From Synanceia verrucosa (lineage: Eukaryota > Chordata > Actinopteri > Perciformes > Synanceiidae), in assembly GCA_029721515.1 (NCBI GenBank), contig CM056562.1, positions 2,845,593-2,909,592 on the forward strand: DNA of 64,000 nt, in the 5' to 3' direction. A program made the translations under genes and the position numbers. A model generated the notes under the pieces. It worked only from the letters and a program-made list of their open reading frames with translations. It had not been told where the DNA came from and searched no databases. Of the stretch, positions 24,854 to 37,511 are shown one piece after another. Each line of letters opens with the position of its first letter. Within the stretch, counting starts at the first letter, position 1.

Positions 24854-25552
24854 CGAGGAACAACATTTGTCAGAAATGAGGCAGTAATCCTCTTCCAAAA
24901 GCATGAAAATGAGCTTCGACTTCACACTTACAAACATAACAAGCAGATAATTACAGCAAGGAGGTCAAGGCTTTTGTCCATGTCTAATTTCAAAGTCTTA
25001 AAGGAGACATTTTCTCTCCACTCAATGAAAGTCACCAACCTTCACTTTGGAAACCACAAACAACCTTTGAACTTCTGATTAAACAGAGCACCAACTCCAC
25101 CCAGAGTTCCTTTCACTTTTACTGAAGTAGATTATTCACAGACCATACTAGAGCAAAGGTCGCCTCGCTGCTGAACGCTGGCATCAAATAATTGGTCAGA
25201 CTCTTAATTCTGACACTTATTCCTTGACCCAATTGTTAAATCTATTTCTTACTATTTTAAGTATACAGAGGTCTTGCTGTATATTTGTATAACACAGCAT
25301 TTTTATGTTGTTATGTGGAGCATAAAATGTCTGAAAAAAGTGAGTCACGAGTGTAAAAAGTTGGTACAGATTAGAAACTAGAACTTTTTGTTGATTTTGA
25401 ATCAACACAATATATCCAGAAGCATAAGTCATGTTCGGTGTGATGACTGATGTGATACAAACAGCAGCAGGGTGAGCTGACCACCTGACATTAAAACAAC
25501 ATCCCAATTTGTCAGGATCCAGCTTCAGCTCCCAGATCACCACCAAGTACAG

Positions 25553-25572
25553 AGGTCAAAGGTCAAAGGTCA
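25553..25572 (+). promoter_or_regulatory. three tandem AGGTCA half-sites, 1-bp spacers (triple DR1)
   Basis: Three exact AGGTCA half-sites are separated by single A bases. Two such half-sites form a DR1, the classic site for HNF4, RXR/PPAR and COUP-TF nuclear receptors. It lies in the spectrin intron about 4.9 kb upstream of the alternative first exon. Function is inferred; the motif itself is exact. Confidence 0.5.
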
Positions 25573-26432
25573 CAGCAAACAGGCAGATGGACTACATATT
25601 TTTCAACAGCCGGAGCTGTTCTTTATGTTCTGCTGATAATCACTACATGACAACATGCTCTGTCCTCCGCCTGCATGCTGAGCACCACGGAGCGTTTCTT
25701 CCCGTCATCTGGCTTCCTCGTGGCTCGGCCCCTCAGGGCGGCCCCCGCAAACAAACCAAACGCACCATTCATACAGCATGAGCAGAGTCAGTCTGCAGTG
25801 CTCACAGCGGGCATCTCGAAGATTAACCGCTTCCTGAAACAATAGGAGTTTACTTTTTTCTTTACTGCTGATGCTAAATATCGAACTCATATTTTACAGT
25901 TCCATTACATCATTTGTCGACAGTGTCATGTCAGAACCAACTGAAGTCCAGAGCTGCTGCTCAAACTTGTGTCGCTGCAGTGGTGAATTTCACACAGTCA
26001 GGCTGCCTCACCCTCCTGACCACACAAAGACATTCCTGTGAGGTCAGAGCACCAGGAAACAACAACACACGGCGGCCATGTTGGAGGACAAAGGGTGTCT
26101 GGTGATGAGTCCACTGTAATATTTTACCATGTCTGACCTGGAACCTATCATGATTAACTTAGTGTGGAGTAGTTTCTCATAATCTAAATAATAGAATGTA
26201 TTTTAAACTTGATTGTCTTTACTTTGTATCGGTTCTTGTACTTCTGTTACACTTCCTGCATGAGATCAATAAGGGTCACCTTGTCTTATTTAGAGAAGAG
26301 AGGAGAGTGATTCCTTCTGAGTATTTACTTTCACTTTTTAAAAGCACAACACATTAAAGAAAACAGTCACACCAACATTCCCAGCATTCCACCATCTGGT
26401 CCTCTGAACAGGAAGTGAGACACATACACTCC

Positions 26433-26438
26433 TGTGTG

Positions 26439-26496
<58 letters not shown>
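26433..26496 (+). repeat. (GT)n microsatellite
   Basis: GT run of about 64 bp with one GC interruption. Confidence 0.9.
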
Positions 26497-26499
<3 letters not shown>

Positions 26500-28295
26500 C
26501 TCTCTGTGGGGACCCTGGACTCTTTCTGGTTCTAATTATTGAGCAGCTGAGTGAGTCCTCATCCACTTTAAAGATTCAGTCCAGATCTCCAAAAGGTCTT
26601 CTGTTTTAACAGATCACACAAAAATACATTTACAAATACTGACCAGTACTTACTGAATACTTCTTAAAGTATAACAGTGCCTTTATAAACTGCCTTCTAT
26701 GAAATCATCTCACAACAGGGGTGATTATTGTTATTCAGTGTGTATCCAACTATTGATTATCTGTTCAATCCATTAATATGATTAGTCTATTATCCATTAC
26801 AAATACCCACAAGCCAAGACTCGTGGTTGTGTCCAAACTAGAGAGATGACAATGATATAACAGAGAAAAGCTGAGAAGCAGGACTATATACAGCATCCTG
26901 TTTGTTTGACAGAAACATTGCTTTAGGAAAAGTTGATAAAACTGCAACTACCTGAACATGAAAGTGAAAACTGTAAACACTGAACTATTCCTTTAAGAGC
27001 CCACTGTCTAACGTGTTTATCTCTCCACTAATATATCACAATGACCACAATATTGCAATTTGCAGGATGGAAGTGACACCAGCTGTACCACAAAGACCAA
27101 GCGTCACATTCTGCATAGCCTACAAGAAATAAATACCAAGGCTGGAGGCTTCGTCCTCACTCACTTACACTCTTGTACTTGTGCTGATATTTGGAGTTGT
27201 GCAGACATTTCGTATCATAGCAACCACACTTAACTAAAGCTGCAACTTTATCTGCCAACCAGTGAAGTTCTGTCAGTCTGTGTTACCTCTTCATCATGTT
27301 ACCGTTAGACGTTTGTGTGAAATTATCATAATTACCAAACTGATTATTGAGTCATGCCCAAATACATGTTTTGTGAGGACACAGTGATCTTTGACATTTG
27401 CCTACTAAATGATGATTTCATCCTCGTGTCCAAATGGAGGTTTGTCATTTATATGAAGAAATTCCATTCCTGAGATATCCTGTTCAAGAGAATGGGATGG
27501 ACAAAAACAATTCACCTGTGCTCATAAAACATTTCTAAACTGTATGATGAACACCCTACTAGAAATTGGAATCTTTAGTTGCAGCACGACTTTCTATAAA
27601 AATACATTTTCTTTTCATTTAATAAAGTCAGTGAAACTTCTCAAATGTCAAATGTTGCAAAGTCTAAACTGAACAGAACGTGAAACATATTGATGTTCAA
27701 TATCAGAACAAGACAGAAAATGAAGTCGATCAAAGACGCTTGACTTCATACATGAAGAAGAACAATGAACATGGAGACAACATGTTGAGGTTTTTTGTTC
27801 ATAAAGTCAATAATCCAAACACACATTCACAGAGACTGTAAAACCCACCCACACTGCTTCTGTCTCTGCCTTCACCGTAAGTCGATATGCCTGTGTTTCC
27901 ATGGTGACCGGCGGTTTTGTGTTTCCCAGGATATCGTGTGTGTAACACACTTGGCATGGACTGTGCAGACACACACTGGCTGAGAGGTGTGAGCATCAGT
28001 TTTCAGTCGTTGCTGATGACTGAAACACGTTGATCCCTCCGTCATGTTTGTGATCCGGTTCAGTGTCAGAGGAAGCACAGAGAGCAGCTCGTCCTCATGC
28101 TGGAGGAGCTGGAAGCAGATCATCTTTGGGTATTTCATCAGTAATTAAACAGAGATTATCTAACTTTGTGTATGTCTGATTGCTTATGAACTCATTCATA
28201 AGGTCAGCAGCAGGCAGCATTTGTACATCTATTTGATTTGCAAAATGCAGCTTAAATTCTCCATTGTTCCTCTAAAAACACGAAAGGTTTATAAC

Positions 28296-28767
28296 CTGAC
28301 TCTCGTCAGCTGAATGTCGTTGCGCCTAGCTCCACACATCCATCTGGACTCGCACCCGATGGGAAGGACTTCAAAGGAGCAAAAAATGACTGAGCCAATC
28401 AGGATCGCCGGGTGTGATTTCACAGATGTGACGTAACGGAGAAGCGACTGATTCAGACAACAATGGCGGCTCGCAGCGAGGAATCATGCGTAGACATTGA
28501 TTCTGCATTTTCAACTGTGTTGTTGAATCTATCACATATTCATTCTTTAAAAGAAGAACAGAGAACGGTCACTCTCATCAGCGTCACGGATTGATTTCGA
28601 TGTGAGTGGGTGAAGTACACGTCATTAAAGATGATGGACAAGTGGTTTATCCAATCACATGTGAAGATTTTTGATAAGGCCCCGCCTTCTGAAATACATC
28701 TCCAATGGAGCTATCCCAGATGGATGTGTGGAGCTAGGTGGAACTACATTCAGCTGGTGAGAGTCAG
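28296..28767 (+). mobile_element. MITE with about 50-bp inverted repeats
   Basis: The left end CTGACTCTCGTCAGCTGAAT and the right end, read in reverse, CTGACTCTCACCAGCTGAAT continue as inverted partners through CTAGCTCCACACATCCATCT. A direct repeat AAAGGTTTAT(A/G)AC lies at 28283-28295 and 28772-28784, longer than a hAT duplication. Superfamily uncertain (Mutator-like possible). It contains CCAATCAG and TGACGTAA motifs. Confidence 0.7.
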
Positions 28768-29050
28768 ATTAAAAGGTTTATGACCTACAGTATAACACTG
28801 CTGCTGTTACTACTTAGGCAATTATAAGAGTAACTAATAATACAACTTCTGGTGCTGTTAAAAATACTCTAACCTTAACTACTAGTTGCATTGGCCTAGT
28901 CCTAATCGTAATTTCTTGATCTAACCTTACCCTAACTTTAAACCTTCACCAAGTATTCACCCTATATGGGGACATGCATTTTATTCCCAGAAGGAAGACA
29001 AGTCTCCACAATGTGACTGTGTAACAGCGTTGTGTCACCATATATATATG

Positions 29051-29094
<44 letters not shown>
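29051..29094 (+). repeat. (CA)n microsatellite
   Basis: Pure CA run next to a short TATATATA. Confidence 0.9.
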
Positions 29095-29096
<2 letters not shown>

Positions 29097-30259
29097 CAGC
29101 CTGTCTCAAATACAGCCTAACGCAATGTCATCACCGCTACACATCCTCCCACATGCTGAGTTCAGCACAAACAGGAAGCGGCTGCAAAGAGCAGGAGGAG
29201 AAGAAGAAAGGCACGAACGGACATTCAGACTAGGTCTGCACTCTCTGAGTGCTTTTCTAGTTATTCTATGTTTATATGTTATATATCGTCTATGACATGT
29301 GTGTTTCATGCTGCGAAATCAAAGAGCTGCTAAACTGCATTTCATTTCTGTACATTTTATTATAAAACATCTAATAATTGTGTCTAACTAGGATTTCATT
29401 TGCAATGAAAAATATAGTTTTCTTCCTTTTATATTTAATACATATTGTAAATATTTATTCTATTGTTATTACTTACTGTCTTCGGTGTCATTTATTGTGT
29501 TTTTTTTTTACTGCTATAATTTGTTCATGCTGCTATGGGGGGAGAATTTACCCAATGGGGGATAAATAAAAAGTATTCTATTCTATTGTTTTACAGCAAT
29601 GACAATAAAGATCTATTCAATTCTTTTCTTAAAGAATGAAGAATTCCAGTATGTCCTTTCTATGGCTTGGTAAAGTTCAATGAAGATTTATCGACATGAG
29701 CTACTCTCTCTCATAGCCAGACACTAGAGAATTAAGTCAAAAAGGTATGATGTCACAGGGTACACAGGGTATAAAGCCTGGACCAACAAAATGTGGATTT
29801 CTTTTTTTATTCCCATATGAAGATTATTTTTTTTCAGCTGTGAAACAAAGTGTTTTCATATACTCAGAAAATTCTGGTGGGTGCTCACAGTGTCATCTGG
29901 AACTCTCCCAATTCATCATCACTGGAGCAGTTTTTCATGTTTACTTTTATTAATCGTAGCCCATAGGAAGCGCATGAGAAATGGGAAAAGCTCCCCTTTA
30001 ATAAAGGTTCGAAGAAGAGAATCAGGAACTGAGAGGTGCAGCACTGCTATAAATGATACCTTCACCTTAAGTTTGTAAGACATCACTGAAAATCATACCT
30101 GAAAATGTTAGATACAAACAGCCCAGCACTAATATTTTGTATCTTCAGTACGTCCTTTTTAGTATCAGTCTAGCTACACAATGGTTGTTCACGTACATTT
30201 ATAAAATTATAAATGAGTAGATTGTTTGACTTTTACTAACATTAATCATTAAGTGGCAT

Positions 30260-30920
30260 TAGAGCTGTGCGATATTATGATATATATCGTAATGCGGTAT
30301 AAAAATGTCTACCGTACGATATAAGCCTCTGTTGTTTATATTGTAATTTTAACATGTAGCTACTTGGTTAGCTCTGTAACACAAATGTTACTCTGGTTGT
30401 GGTTTAGATACGCCGTGTGAAGTACAACTGAACGTATGAAAGCCCGCTGGATAATCCAAATGTATCGTGCGAGTTAAAAATGTGTATTGTATGAAGCACA
30501 GACATAATAATATGACAGCTACTGTAACCATAGCAACACTACTGCTTTGTGGTAGCATGTTTACGTCACCTGTAAGGACAGGTTTGCGACAGTTCTCACT
30601 CTGAAGTTAACAGAGATAAAGCAGCATGGAGGACGTTGTGTTGCGTGTGAATGATTTATTATCATTTAAAACACGTCTTTATTACCAGCCAAACTTTATA
30701 ATAAAATACAGCACAAACACAGCCGGATTTCCGGTAGCTCTCAAAGTAAGCCTTCAGAATAAAAGCATATAAGGGATTTTGCCGCAGAGGAGACGGAGGA
30801 GAGCGCAATGGAAAGTAAAAACACATGAGAAAAAAATACTATATATCGGAACATGTATAGTTATCGGGATATAAACTTGGCTGTACCGGGATATAGAATT
30901 TTATCCATATCACAGCCCTA
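30260..30920 (-). mobile_element. hAT family A MITE, copy 2
   Basis: Plus-strand ends TAGAGCTGTGCGATATTATG and ATATCACAGCCCTA, flanked by perfect 8-bp duplications AGTGGCAT (30252-30259 and 30921-30928). It is 661 bp and lies opposite to the other copies. The frame kept open in the other copies has an early stop here. Confidence 0.9.
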
Positions 30921-30975
30921 AGTGGCATTTTATTTGCAATGTGTTTGATGTCAAGCCTGTTGGAAGCATAGTTTT

Positions 30976-30976
30976 G

Positions 30977-31009
<33 letters not shown>

Positions 31010-31154
31010 ACACAGACACACACAGACAAACACACGCACAGCACTCTCCTGCATATTTAACACTGGTGTGAATTATTTAGTGAAGTGGGACACTACTGAT
31101 GCAGTCGGCCATCAGGGTAAAAACAGCAGGTGGACAGAGGTAGAGTTACAGTAA

Positions 31155-31189
<35 letters not shown>

Positions 31190-31190
31190 C
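30976..31190 (+). repeat. two (CA)n microsatellites
   Basis: CA runs at 30976-31036 (with CAGACA steps) and 31154-31190. Confidence 0.9.
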
Positions 31191-31794
31191 CACTAAAGCA
31201 TGTGAGTAACAACGATAATAAGCATAAGATACAGTACGTGCATGACTGCATGTCTTTAATCTCATGTGGATTTTAATCCTGAACTGGTGCAGAAGGGTCC
31301 AGATGTGTTGAGCTCGCCCAGTCTGAAGCTCGTTAATAAGGCTCATTAGCTCCTGATTATTCACAGGTGTGAAGGTGGAGTGATGAGGCACAAAGGCAGC
31401 AGCCTGAGCCTCATGCAGCATCAGCACTGGTTGAGTCATCAACTGTTCCACATCACTCTACACGGGCACAATAGACCACAAATCAATCAAAAAGTCCACA
31501 GTTTTCCTTCTCTATCTGCTGATGTTCTAGTTTGTGTAAACACACAGAACAATGATCCGTCTGAAAAGACAAACTCTACGACCTCACAGCTTATAAAACC
31601 ACATGACTCCTGCTGAGTGAACACAAAAACACACACAAGGAAAAGCAGTAGTCCTACACAGAGAGCAGATAACAAGAGTGTCTGATCAGTGATGTACTCG
31701 TTACTGAAAAATACTAACTAGTTACTGTTACTAGTTACTTTGTTGATTACTTACATCAAAAAGTAACGCGTTACTGTTAAAAGTATCTTTTAGA

Positions 31795-31980
31795 GTTCCT
31801 CTTTGGGACCCTGGGTAGTGACAGTTTGTCTTATGGTGTGTTCACTGGAAGTCAGAACTTGGAGCTCACATCATCTTAACCTCAAAGTTTAGTGCTCCCA
31901 GCTCTTCCAGCCTTACAGATGTACAACAAAACATGTAGCTACTGTTTATGTCAGTAGCAGATAGCATGAATTACATGTCA
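31795..31980 (-). repeat. family C repeat, partial copy
   Basis: Minus-strand match to the middle of the three long family C copies, including AAGTCAGAACTTGGAGCTCA and CTCCCAGCTCTTCCAGCCTT on the plus strand. Confidence 0.75.
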
Positions 31981-31984
31981 AGGT

Positions 31985-32441
31985 ACCTGCTAGTACCCAC
32001 AGGACAACATGTATTTCCATGTTTTGTGATTCACTTTTCATGCCGGTTTTACTTACCCAGCACTAAACCAAAACATGCACTGCACTTTTGGTCATAATAC
32101 AAGACCATACATATGCTGCGCTGAATCCTCATCGCCAAAAAAGTGTAAAAGGGCCAGAAAATGACCGGAGCTCTGGGCCGGGGATCCGTGGTGAGTGACC
32201 GCCCGGGAGCGCCCCATGCCCGTCCACGACCGGCCGGGGCCCGCTGGGAAGTCCTCCGAGACCAGAGTAGGGCTGTGGAGGTCCGGGGAAAAATTACTAG
32301 CTCCGGGCCGGGGGTTGGGGATCCACGGTGATAGTGGCCGCCCGGGAGCTGACCCATTCCGCTTACCGTAGTTCCAACAATGTTGCAATGCATGCAAAGT
32401 CAAATTTAACCACTAGAAAAAATGACACAGTGTCCATTTAA
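31985..32441 (+). mobile_element. family B TTAA-flanked MITE, 5'-truncated copy
   Basis: Begins abruptly at ACCTGCTAGTACCCACAGG and ends TGACACAGTGTCCATTTAA at 32441. The first third present in the 39.9-kb copy is missing. Confidence 0.7.
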
Positions 32442-33941
32442 AAGTAATGTGTTAAGAGCATTAGTTACTGAACAACACTGCATCTGACGCAGCTCTGGCT
32501 TCTGTTGTCAAACACAGTAGACTAATCCAGATTTACATGATAGCCAGATAAAATGATCTGGTTAACTCTCATCCAGCTTACACAGAATAAAGTTGTTGAA
32601 CAATGAGATGCTTAAATCTCTCTCATCCAATTAAGATAGAGAGATTAAACAGATTAATGTCTGTAACCTAGAATTAAAGATACTGGTGTATATGCACTTT
32701 ATGTCTGTTGTCTCTTTTGAAAAATCTTGGTCCTGAGCCAGCGAACTGAGGATAAACCTACACTTTTCACAAGTTTACTGTGCTCTGCTAATGACCTGAA
32801 AAATCCAGGCTTGTGTCAGACCATCAGTAATCGAACCTCATCAAACCAATGAATCACTATCTGCCTGCTGTACATTTGTGCTTTTTCACATCGCTCAAGG
32901 CATGTCCTTCCGGTCAACAATAAGAAGCCCAGAGAATTCATAGGTGGGGGCACAGTTTCCTCCAGCCTGAAAACCTTTGGCAAGTAAATATAGGGTTCAG
33001 CATAAAAACTGCATGTTATTACAGCAGTGGTCATGTCAAAGCAAGCCACAGCAAGTTACTGTGAACTGGGTGTGTTTTCTCCTGAACCAGAGTGCAGTTC
33101 ACCAGTATTGTGACCATAAGTAGTCCAGACTAGGGTGCAGGGCAGAACATGCGTTGTGTGCAGGGCCTCATCGTCCATGGAGGGCCACATTTTGTATGAG
33201 GGGATGCATTTGTGCATATGTGCTACCGTGAGGCGCACGGTGCGTACAGCACCAAATCAGCTCTAGGAGGGAGAGAAGAGAGCTGTAACGTATAGCGTAT
33301 CAATTTATGCTGTCACTGTTGTACTACTAGTAGAATAAAACATAATAACTGTATTGATCCCAACCTGGGTAATTAGGTTGCAGCAACAGCAAGAAATGGA
33401 GTCTCAATATCAAAACAAAAAGTATTTATATTTGCAATATTAACTATGAGAAAGAAGAGCAGTAAAGAAAGTATGTACAGATAAATAACTATGACTTGTG
33501 GTGAAAATTAACAGTGGTAGTAGTAGTAGTATTTGCATTCTTGTCTATAAAAATAAACAGTAAAAGTAGTATTTTATTATTATTACTATTATTATTATTA
33601 TCATTATTATTTTTTATTATTAAAGGTTGTCAGGTGGAATGGCATGTTGTTGTATGGTCATTTTGTACCCATGATACATTTGGGGTGGGGAGAGGTAGGG
33701 GGCCTCCATATAAAATTTTGCTAGGGCCCCAATTTGGTCAGGGGCAGCCCTGCTAGGGTTACTATGTCATGTTATGGGTACAGTGTGGAAGCAGCACCAC
33801 AGGCCCAGAGTCCAGCCTGTTCCAACCAGGGATGGTTTAAACACTGCGGTCACTTAACTCAGTCATGAGGGAAAAGTGACAAATCCCTGTGAGCAGAACA
33901 AGTTCCTGTCAAACAGTCCTTCATTCAGCCATTCCTCCTAC

Positions 33942-34244
33942 CTGCCAGGGCTTTGATGCGTGAGCGCTCGAACAGGCGAGCCGAGCTGTTCTCATTGTCC
34001 CAGTCGTCTGCGTCCCAGCGGTTGTTGACGCCATCGCTGCTGTACTGCTGCTGGATTTCCATGTGGTCGAACTCCGCCGCTACCGACGTCATCTTGACCT
34101 CGCCGCGACTCCGCCCCCACTGTTACCTCTGAGTCCTTCCGCCTGTTGCCGCTAGCGACGGGACCCACAGACACAAACGCACCCTCGCGCAGACACACTC
34201 TCAGACCGGCTCTGAGCAGCAGGCCTGAGGAGCTCGTCCAAAAC
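33942..34244 (-). CDS. sptbn1: beta-spectrin canonical first coding exon, CDS 34092-33942 (N-terminus)
   Basis: The CDS runs from the ATG at 34092 to 33942: 50 codons plus one base, then a GTAGG donor. The peptide has the hallmark beta-II spectrin N-terminus, including NNRWDADDWDNENSSARLFE and then RSRIKALA, nearly the mammalian SPTBN1 sequence from memory; SPTBN2 differs in the WD-rich part. Beta-spectrin pairs with alpha-spectrin to form the submembrane actin-binding skeleton; this segment precedes the two CH domains. The ATG has A at -3. On the minus strand a pyrimidine-rich tract ending in CTGCAG precedes 34244, so I infer a 3' splice site there and about 152 nt of 5' UTR in this exon, as in mammals where exon 1 is noncoding. 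The leftover G joins AT of the exon at 2584 to make Asp. Gene family is certain; the paralogue (sptbn1) is likely; the UTR boundary is inferred. Confidence 0.93.
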
Positions 34245-34608
34245 CTGCAGAGATGCAAACACAAGACACAAAGATGTATGATTTGATACAAAGACTGGGT
34301 CCATTAATACATAAACAGATCATTAAGAGCTTGGACAGAGAAACACAAGCTTCACACACTCTGGAGATTCAGAAGCAGCAAACTTAACTGTTGAAATGGT
34401 GAAACTGGAGAAATGAAATGATTGGAAATATGAAAACATGAAATGTGTCAGAGAGCAACAGTCCCACCATGCATGGCTGAGAATGTCATGTGACCACAAC
34501 TCTGCTCTGTGATTAGCTGCTGGTAGTTAAAGCCTCTTGATCTGTAAACTGAGAGAATGATGCCTCCCTATGGTCACAATATGTTACTACAAGACCTGAG
34601 ATGTTTTA

Positions 34609-34638
34609 CACACACACACACACACACGCACACACACA
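34609..34638 (+). repeat. (CA)n microsatellite
   Basis: Short CA run with one CACG step. Confidence 0.85.
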
Positions 34639-35028
34639 GAGTTCCTTTTGTATTTCATGTAGGTAGTAAGAGTACAGATTCCCTCTATGTGTACACATAC
34701 TTGGGCAATAAAACTGATTCTGATTCTGACAATAATTAATTATGATCTAATTATTCTTTCTGTAATGACACCGGGATGGAAGAACATATATATATTTTTA
34801 ATGGCAAATTAAATGAAGCCAATGCTGATTACTGATTACTGACTACTGATTACTAATGAGGGCTGAAATCATTACAGTATTAACTGACAATTCTGACTCC
34901 TATTCACCAACATTCTGTTACAAACTTTGCACATTGTTGGACGGATTTAGTTTTTGTTTTTTAACAGTACAAGTAAGAAAGAAAAATCAATACATTACAG
35001 ATTAATTTAACTATTAATCAGTTTAATC

Positions 35029-35789
35029 TAGAGATGCACCGATCAATCGGCCGCCGATTTAAAAAGCCAATTTTATATCTAATCGGCCCCAGCCGGTGAC
35101 CGGCCGATCATTGTCGAAATTTGCCGATTTTCCCACAGCAAACTGGTGCATGCGCATGCGGGTCACGCCCTGCGTATCAGCTCAGAGCGAAACAGCTAAA
35201 AACTAGCAAGACTCATGAAGAAAACATGTCGGTGATATGGACTTATTTCACTGTGTGCCAGAGCGACCCAAAACACGCTGTTTATAATGCTTGCAAGTCA
35301 AAAGTCAGCCGTGGAGGATCAACGCCTAAGATATTTGGAACAACAAACTTAATACACCACTTGGAAAAGAAGCACCCAGGCTTGTTTAGCAAATATAAGG
35401 ATGACACTGCCGCTAAGAGGAGGGATGCAGCAGAGTCGCAGCAACCACAACAACCCTCCACCATGGACTGAATGTCCAGGAGTCACTCTGCTCAGGAGGC
35501 ACTGTTGAAGGGTTTATTCTTGAAAAAGGGGGGTTATGATAGCATATAGCCTACCATTAGTTGTGGTTTTAATTGCAGTTATATAAGCAAAAATGTTGTC
35601 TGGGAGAGGGGTACTTGTATTAAATTTGGGAAAGGGTACTCAAAACAAACAAATATGGTGTCTATTATATGATTATAATTATTTCTTAGATAGAAAATCG
35701 GTATTGGAAAAAACGGTTTTGGCAGGTCAGATCTCCTTTAAAACCGGAAATCGGTATCGGCCCAGAATTTTGCAATCGGTGCATCTCTA
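35029..35789 (+). mobile_element. non-autonomous hAT element carrying a BED-finger fragment
   Basis: Starts TAGAGATGCACCGATCAATC and ends CAATCGGTGCATCTCTA. Flanks GTTTAATC (35021-35028) and ATTTAATC (35790-35797) match at 7 of 8 positions. 761 bp; contains the BED-finger frame at 35226-35471 but no transposase core. Confidence 0.85.
35226..35471 (+). pseudogene. BED zinc-finger fragment of a hAT transposase
   Basis: An 81-codon frame starting MSVIWTYFTV resembles the N-terminus of ZBED-type hAT transposases. BED fingers bind transposon ends through a Cys2/His2-like zinc site. Here NACKSK supplies one Cys; the position expected for the first Cys (three residues earlier) is Tyr. The His pair is present in IHHLEKKHP. 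The frame then becomes Ala/Gln-rich and stops; the catalytic RNase-H-like and dimerisation regions are absent. With a zinc ligand lost it is probably a non-functional remnant, although the frame is otherwise open. Confidence 0.6.
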
Positions 35790-36146
35790 ATTTAATCAAT
35801 GCACTGCAGCAGTTGAAAAGCTGCTGTTGCTGATGAGTGTGACACTTTTTGACCGACTGCTCTGTAAAGCATCGCTGGAGGAGTCCGAACAAACAGAGCA
35901 GCGAGGCAGCAGAAAGACTCAGCATGCTGCAGTCAGCAAACAACACAGTGACTCAGCACAAACACAGCACAGCAGCTCAGAAACGCCGAGCAGCAGCGGA
36001 CGGCGACATCACTCAGCCTCAAGGTGTCTTATCTGTGGTCTTACAGGTTCATAGCAGAACACACTGATTAAAAACTCCATCCCATCAAAGTCTTTTAAAA
36101 GCTGATGGAAATGTTTCTACACACTGCTATTCCAACTGCGGATAAA

Positions 36147-36547
36147 GCTGGGTATCATCAAGTACCTTGTGATATGATACTAACACAATATTTTTCCCAC
36201 AATAACAATAATTTCACAATATTGCAATTCTGCGATAATCAAAATTTCATCCATGATACATAATGATATCTGTGTCACTGAAGACACTCATAATTTATTG
36301 ACTACACTGAATCCATTTCACAGGAATTACAACATTTTGTCATCAGTTTCATGTGAATGACAGCCAGGTAAAACAAAGTGTATACGGCATATACAAATAT
36401 GTACCTGTGTGTGTGTCTGAACAAACCAAAACATGACTTTATTTTTTTTTTTAAAAATCGGTATTAAGAAATAAAGAATTATTATTATATCAGAAGATAA
36501 AATATTGCAATATATCCCCATACCAATATTTTTTCCCCACCCCTACT
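36147..36547 (+). repeat. hAT-like repeat relic
   Basis: Left AAGCTGGGTATCATCAAGTA and right ACCAATATTTTTTCCCCACC resemble fish hAT ends rich in ATATTGCAATAT. No duplication was found. Confidence 0.4.
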
Positions 36548-37126
36548 TGCAGATGATAGTCAATGCAATCAAATGAAAACATTTTAACTAATCTGGTAGT
36601 AGGGACAAACATACGAGTGAAACAACTCATCTCATGATGTTAATCTGTCCTCACAACAGTTAGACAAAATCTATCACCAAAAGATTTTTGTCTTAACATA
36701 AGAGGAAAATTAATATCGTTGCATTTTGGACCGTCCTGATTGGAAGCTATCACCGTGGACTTTGGGACAGTGTGATGGACATTTATCTGTATTTCTGTTG
36801 TGTTACAGACCGAACAGATGAGAATGGTAGGTACCTAAAAAAAAACAAGGCAGTTTCTACTCTACTGAAAATTACTCTGAGTTGCAAAACTATCATAATG
36901 CAGCTATGAATTCAAACTGCGTCATGTCACACGGTATATTCTCTGGCTCCGCCCACTGCCAATTCACTCAACCAATGAGATTAATTCAGCATCTGAGGAG
37001 GGTTTGCAGAGATGTACGCCAACGCTCTCTGTGTGTGTGTGTTGTCGTCATGACTGCACGGCTGGTCTCTGTCTGTGTGCTTTATCACTTCTGAATGAGT
37101 GCACATTGTGTTAGCTTCACTACGGC

Positions 37127-37168
<42 letters not shown>
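37127..37168 (+). repeat. (CA)n microsatellite
   Basis: Pure CA run; a shorter one follows at 37255-37273. Confidence 0.9.
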
Positions 37169-37169
<1 letters not shown>

Positions 37170-37511
37170 GCAGGGTCCCGGTGGTGGCGTATTTTTAGCA
37201 TAGCAACACAAGCAGCTCAGCCTGACTGGTTGTTGAGCTGCAAGTGGGTGGTAGCACACACACACACACACACTTTCAGCTGTATAGCAGTCATAACTTT
37301 ACTGTTAAACCCAACACTTCCAGATTGGAGCCTTTACTTCAACATATTTACATACTTTAATGTTAAAAAATGACTTCTTTTTTTTAAACTTTTCACAGTT
37401 TAGGCACATGCATATTCAAACCAAAAAAAAACACTCCTTGTGAGTGCAGGATGTTTTCAAGCAGTTACAAATACAGATTAAATAAACAGCCAGGGCTCAA
37501 GTTGTGTCAGT

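Larger units (their letters stand above)
20638..33941 (-). other. sptbn1: intron of the full-length isoform, containing the alternative promoter region
   Basis: Sequence between the canonical exon donor (33941) and the alternative first exon. For the full-length transcript the intron extends on to 2585, skipping the alternative exon (31.4 kb in all). Besides listed repeats, 24.9-26.4, 26.6-28.2, 29.1-30.2 and 32.5-33.9 kb show no coding evidence. 33.51-33.62 kb has a GTA/ATT trinucleotide-rich patch. Confidence 0.8.

Noticed and set aside
33128..33760. Possible hAT-like element ending GGCAGCCCTGCTAGGG
   Set aside because: The right end looks transposon-like, but I could not find a convincing partner end or duplication.
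33992..34291. 99-codon minus-strand frame overlapping the canonical spectrin exon
   Set aside because: It is out of frame with the spectrin N-terminus, and its Met lies in the inferred intron; it is a shadow of the real exon.
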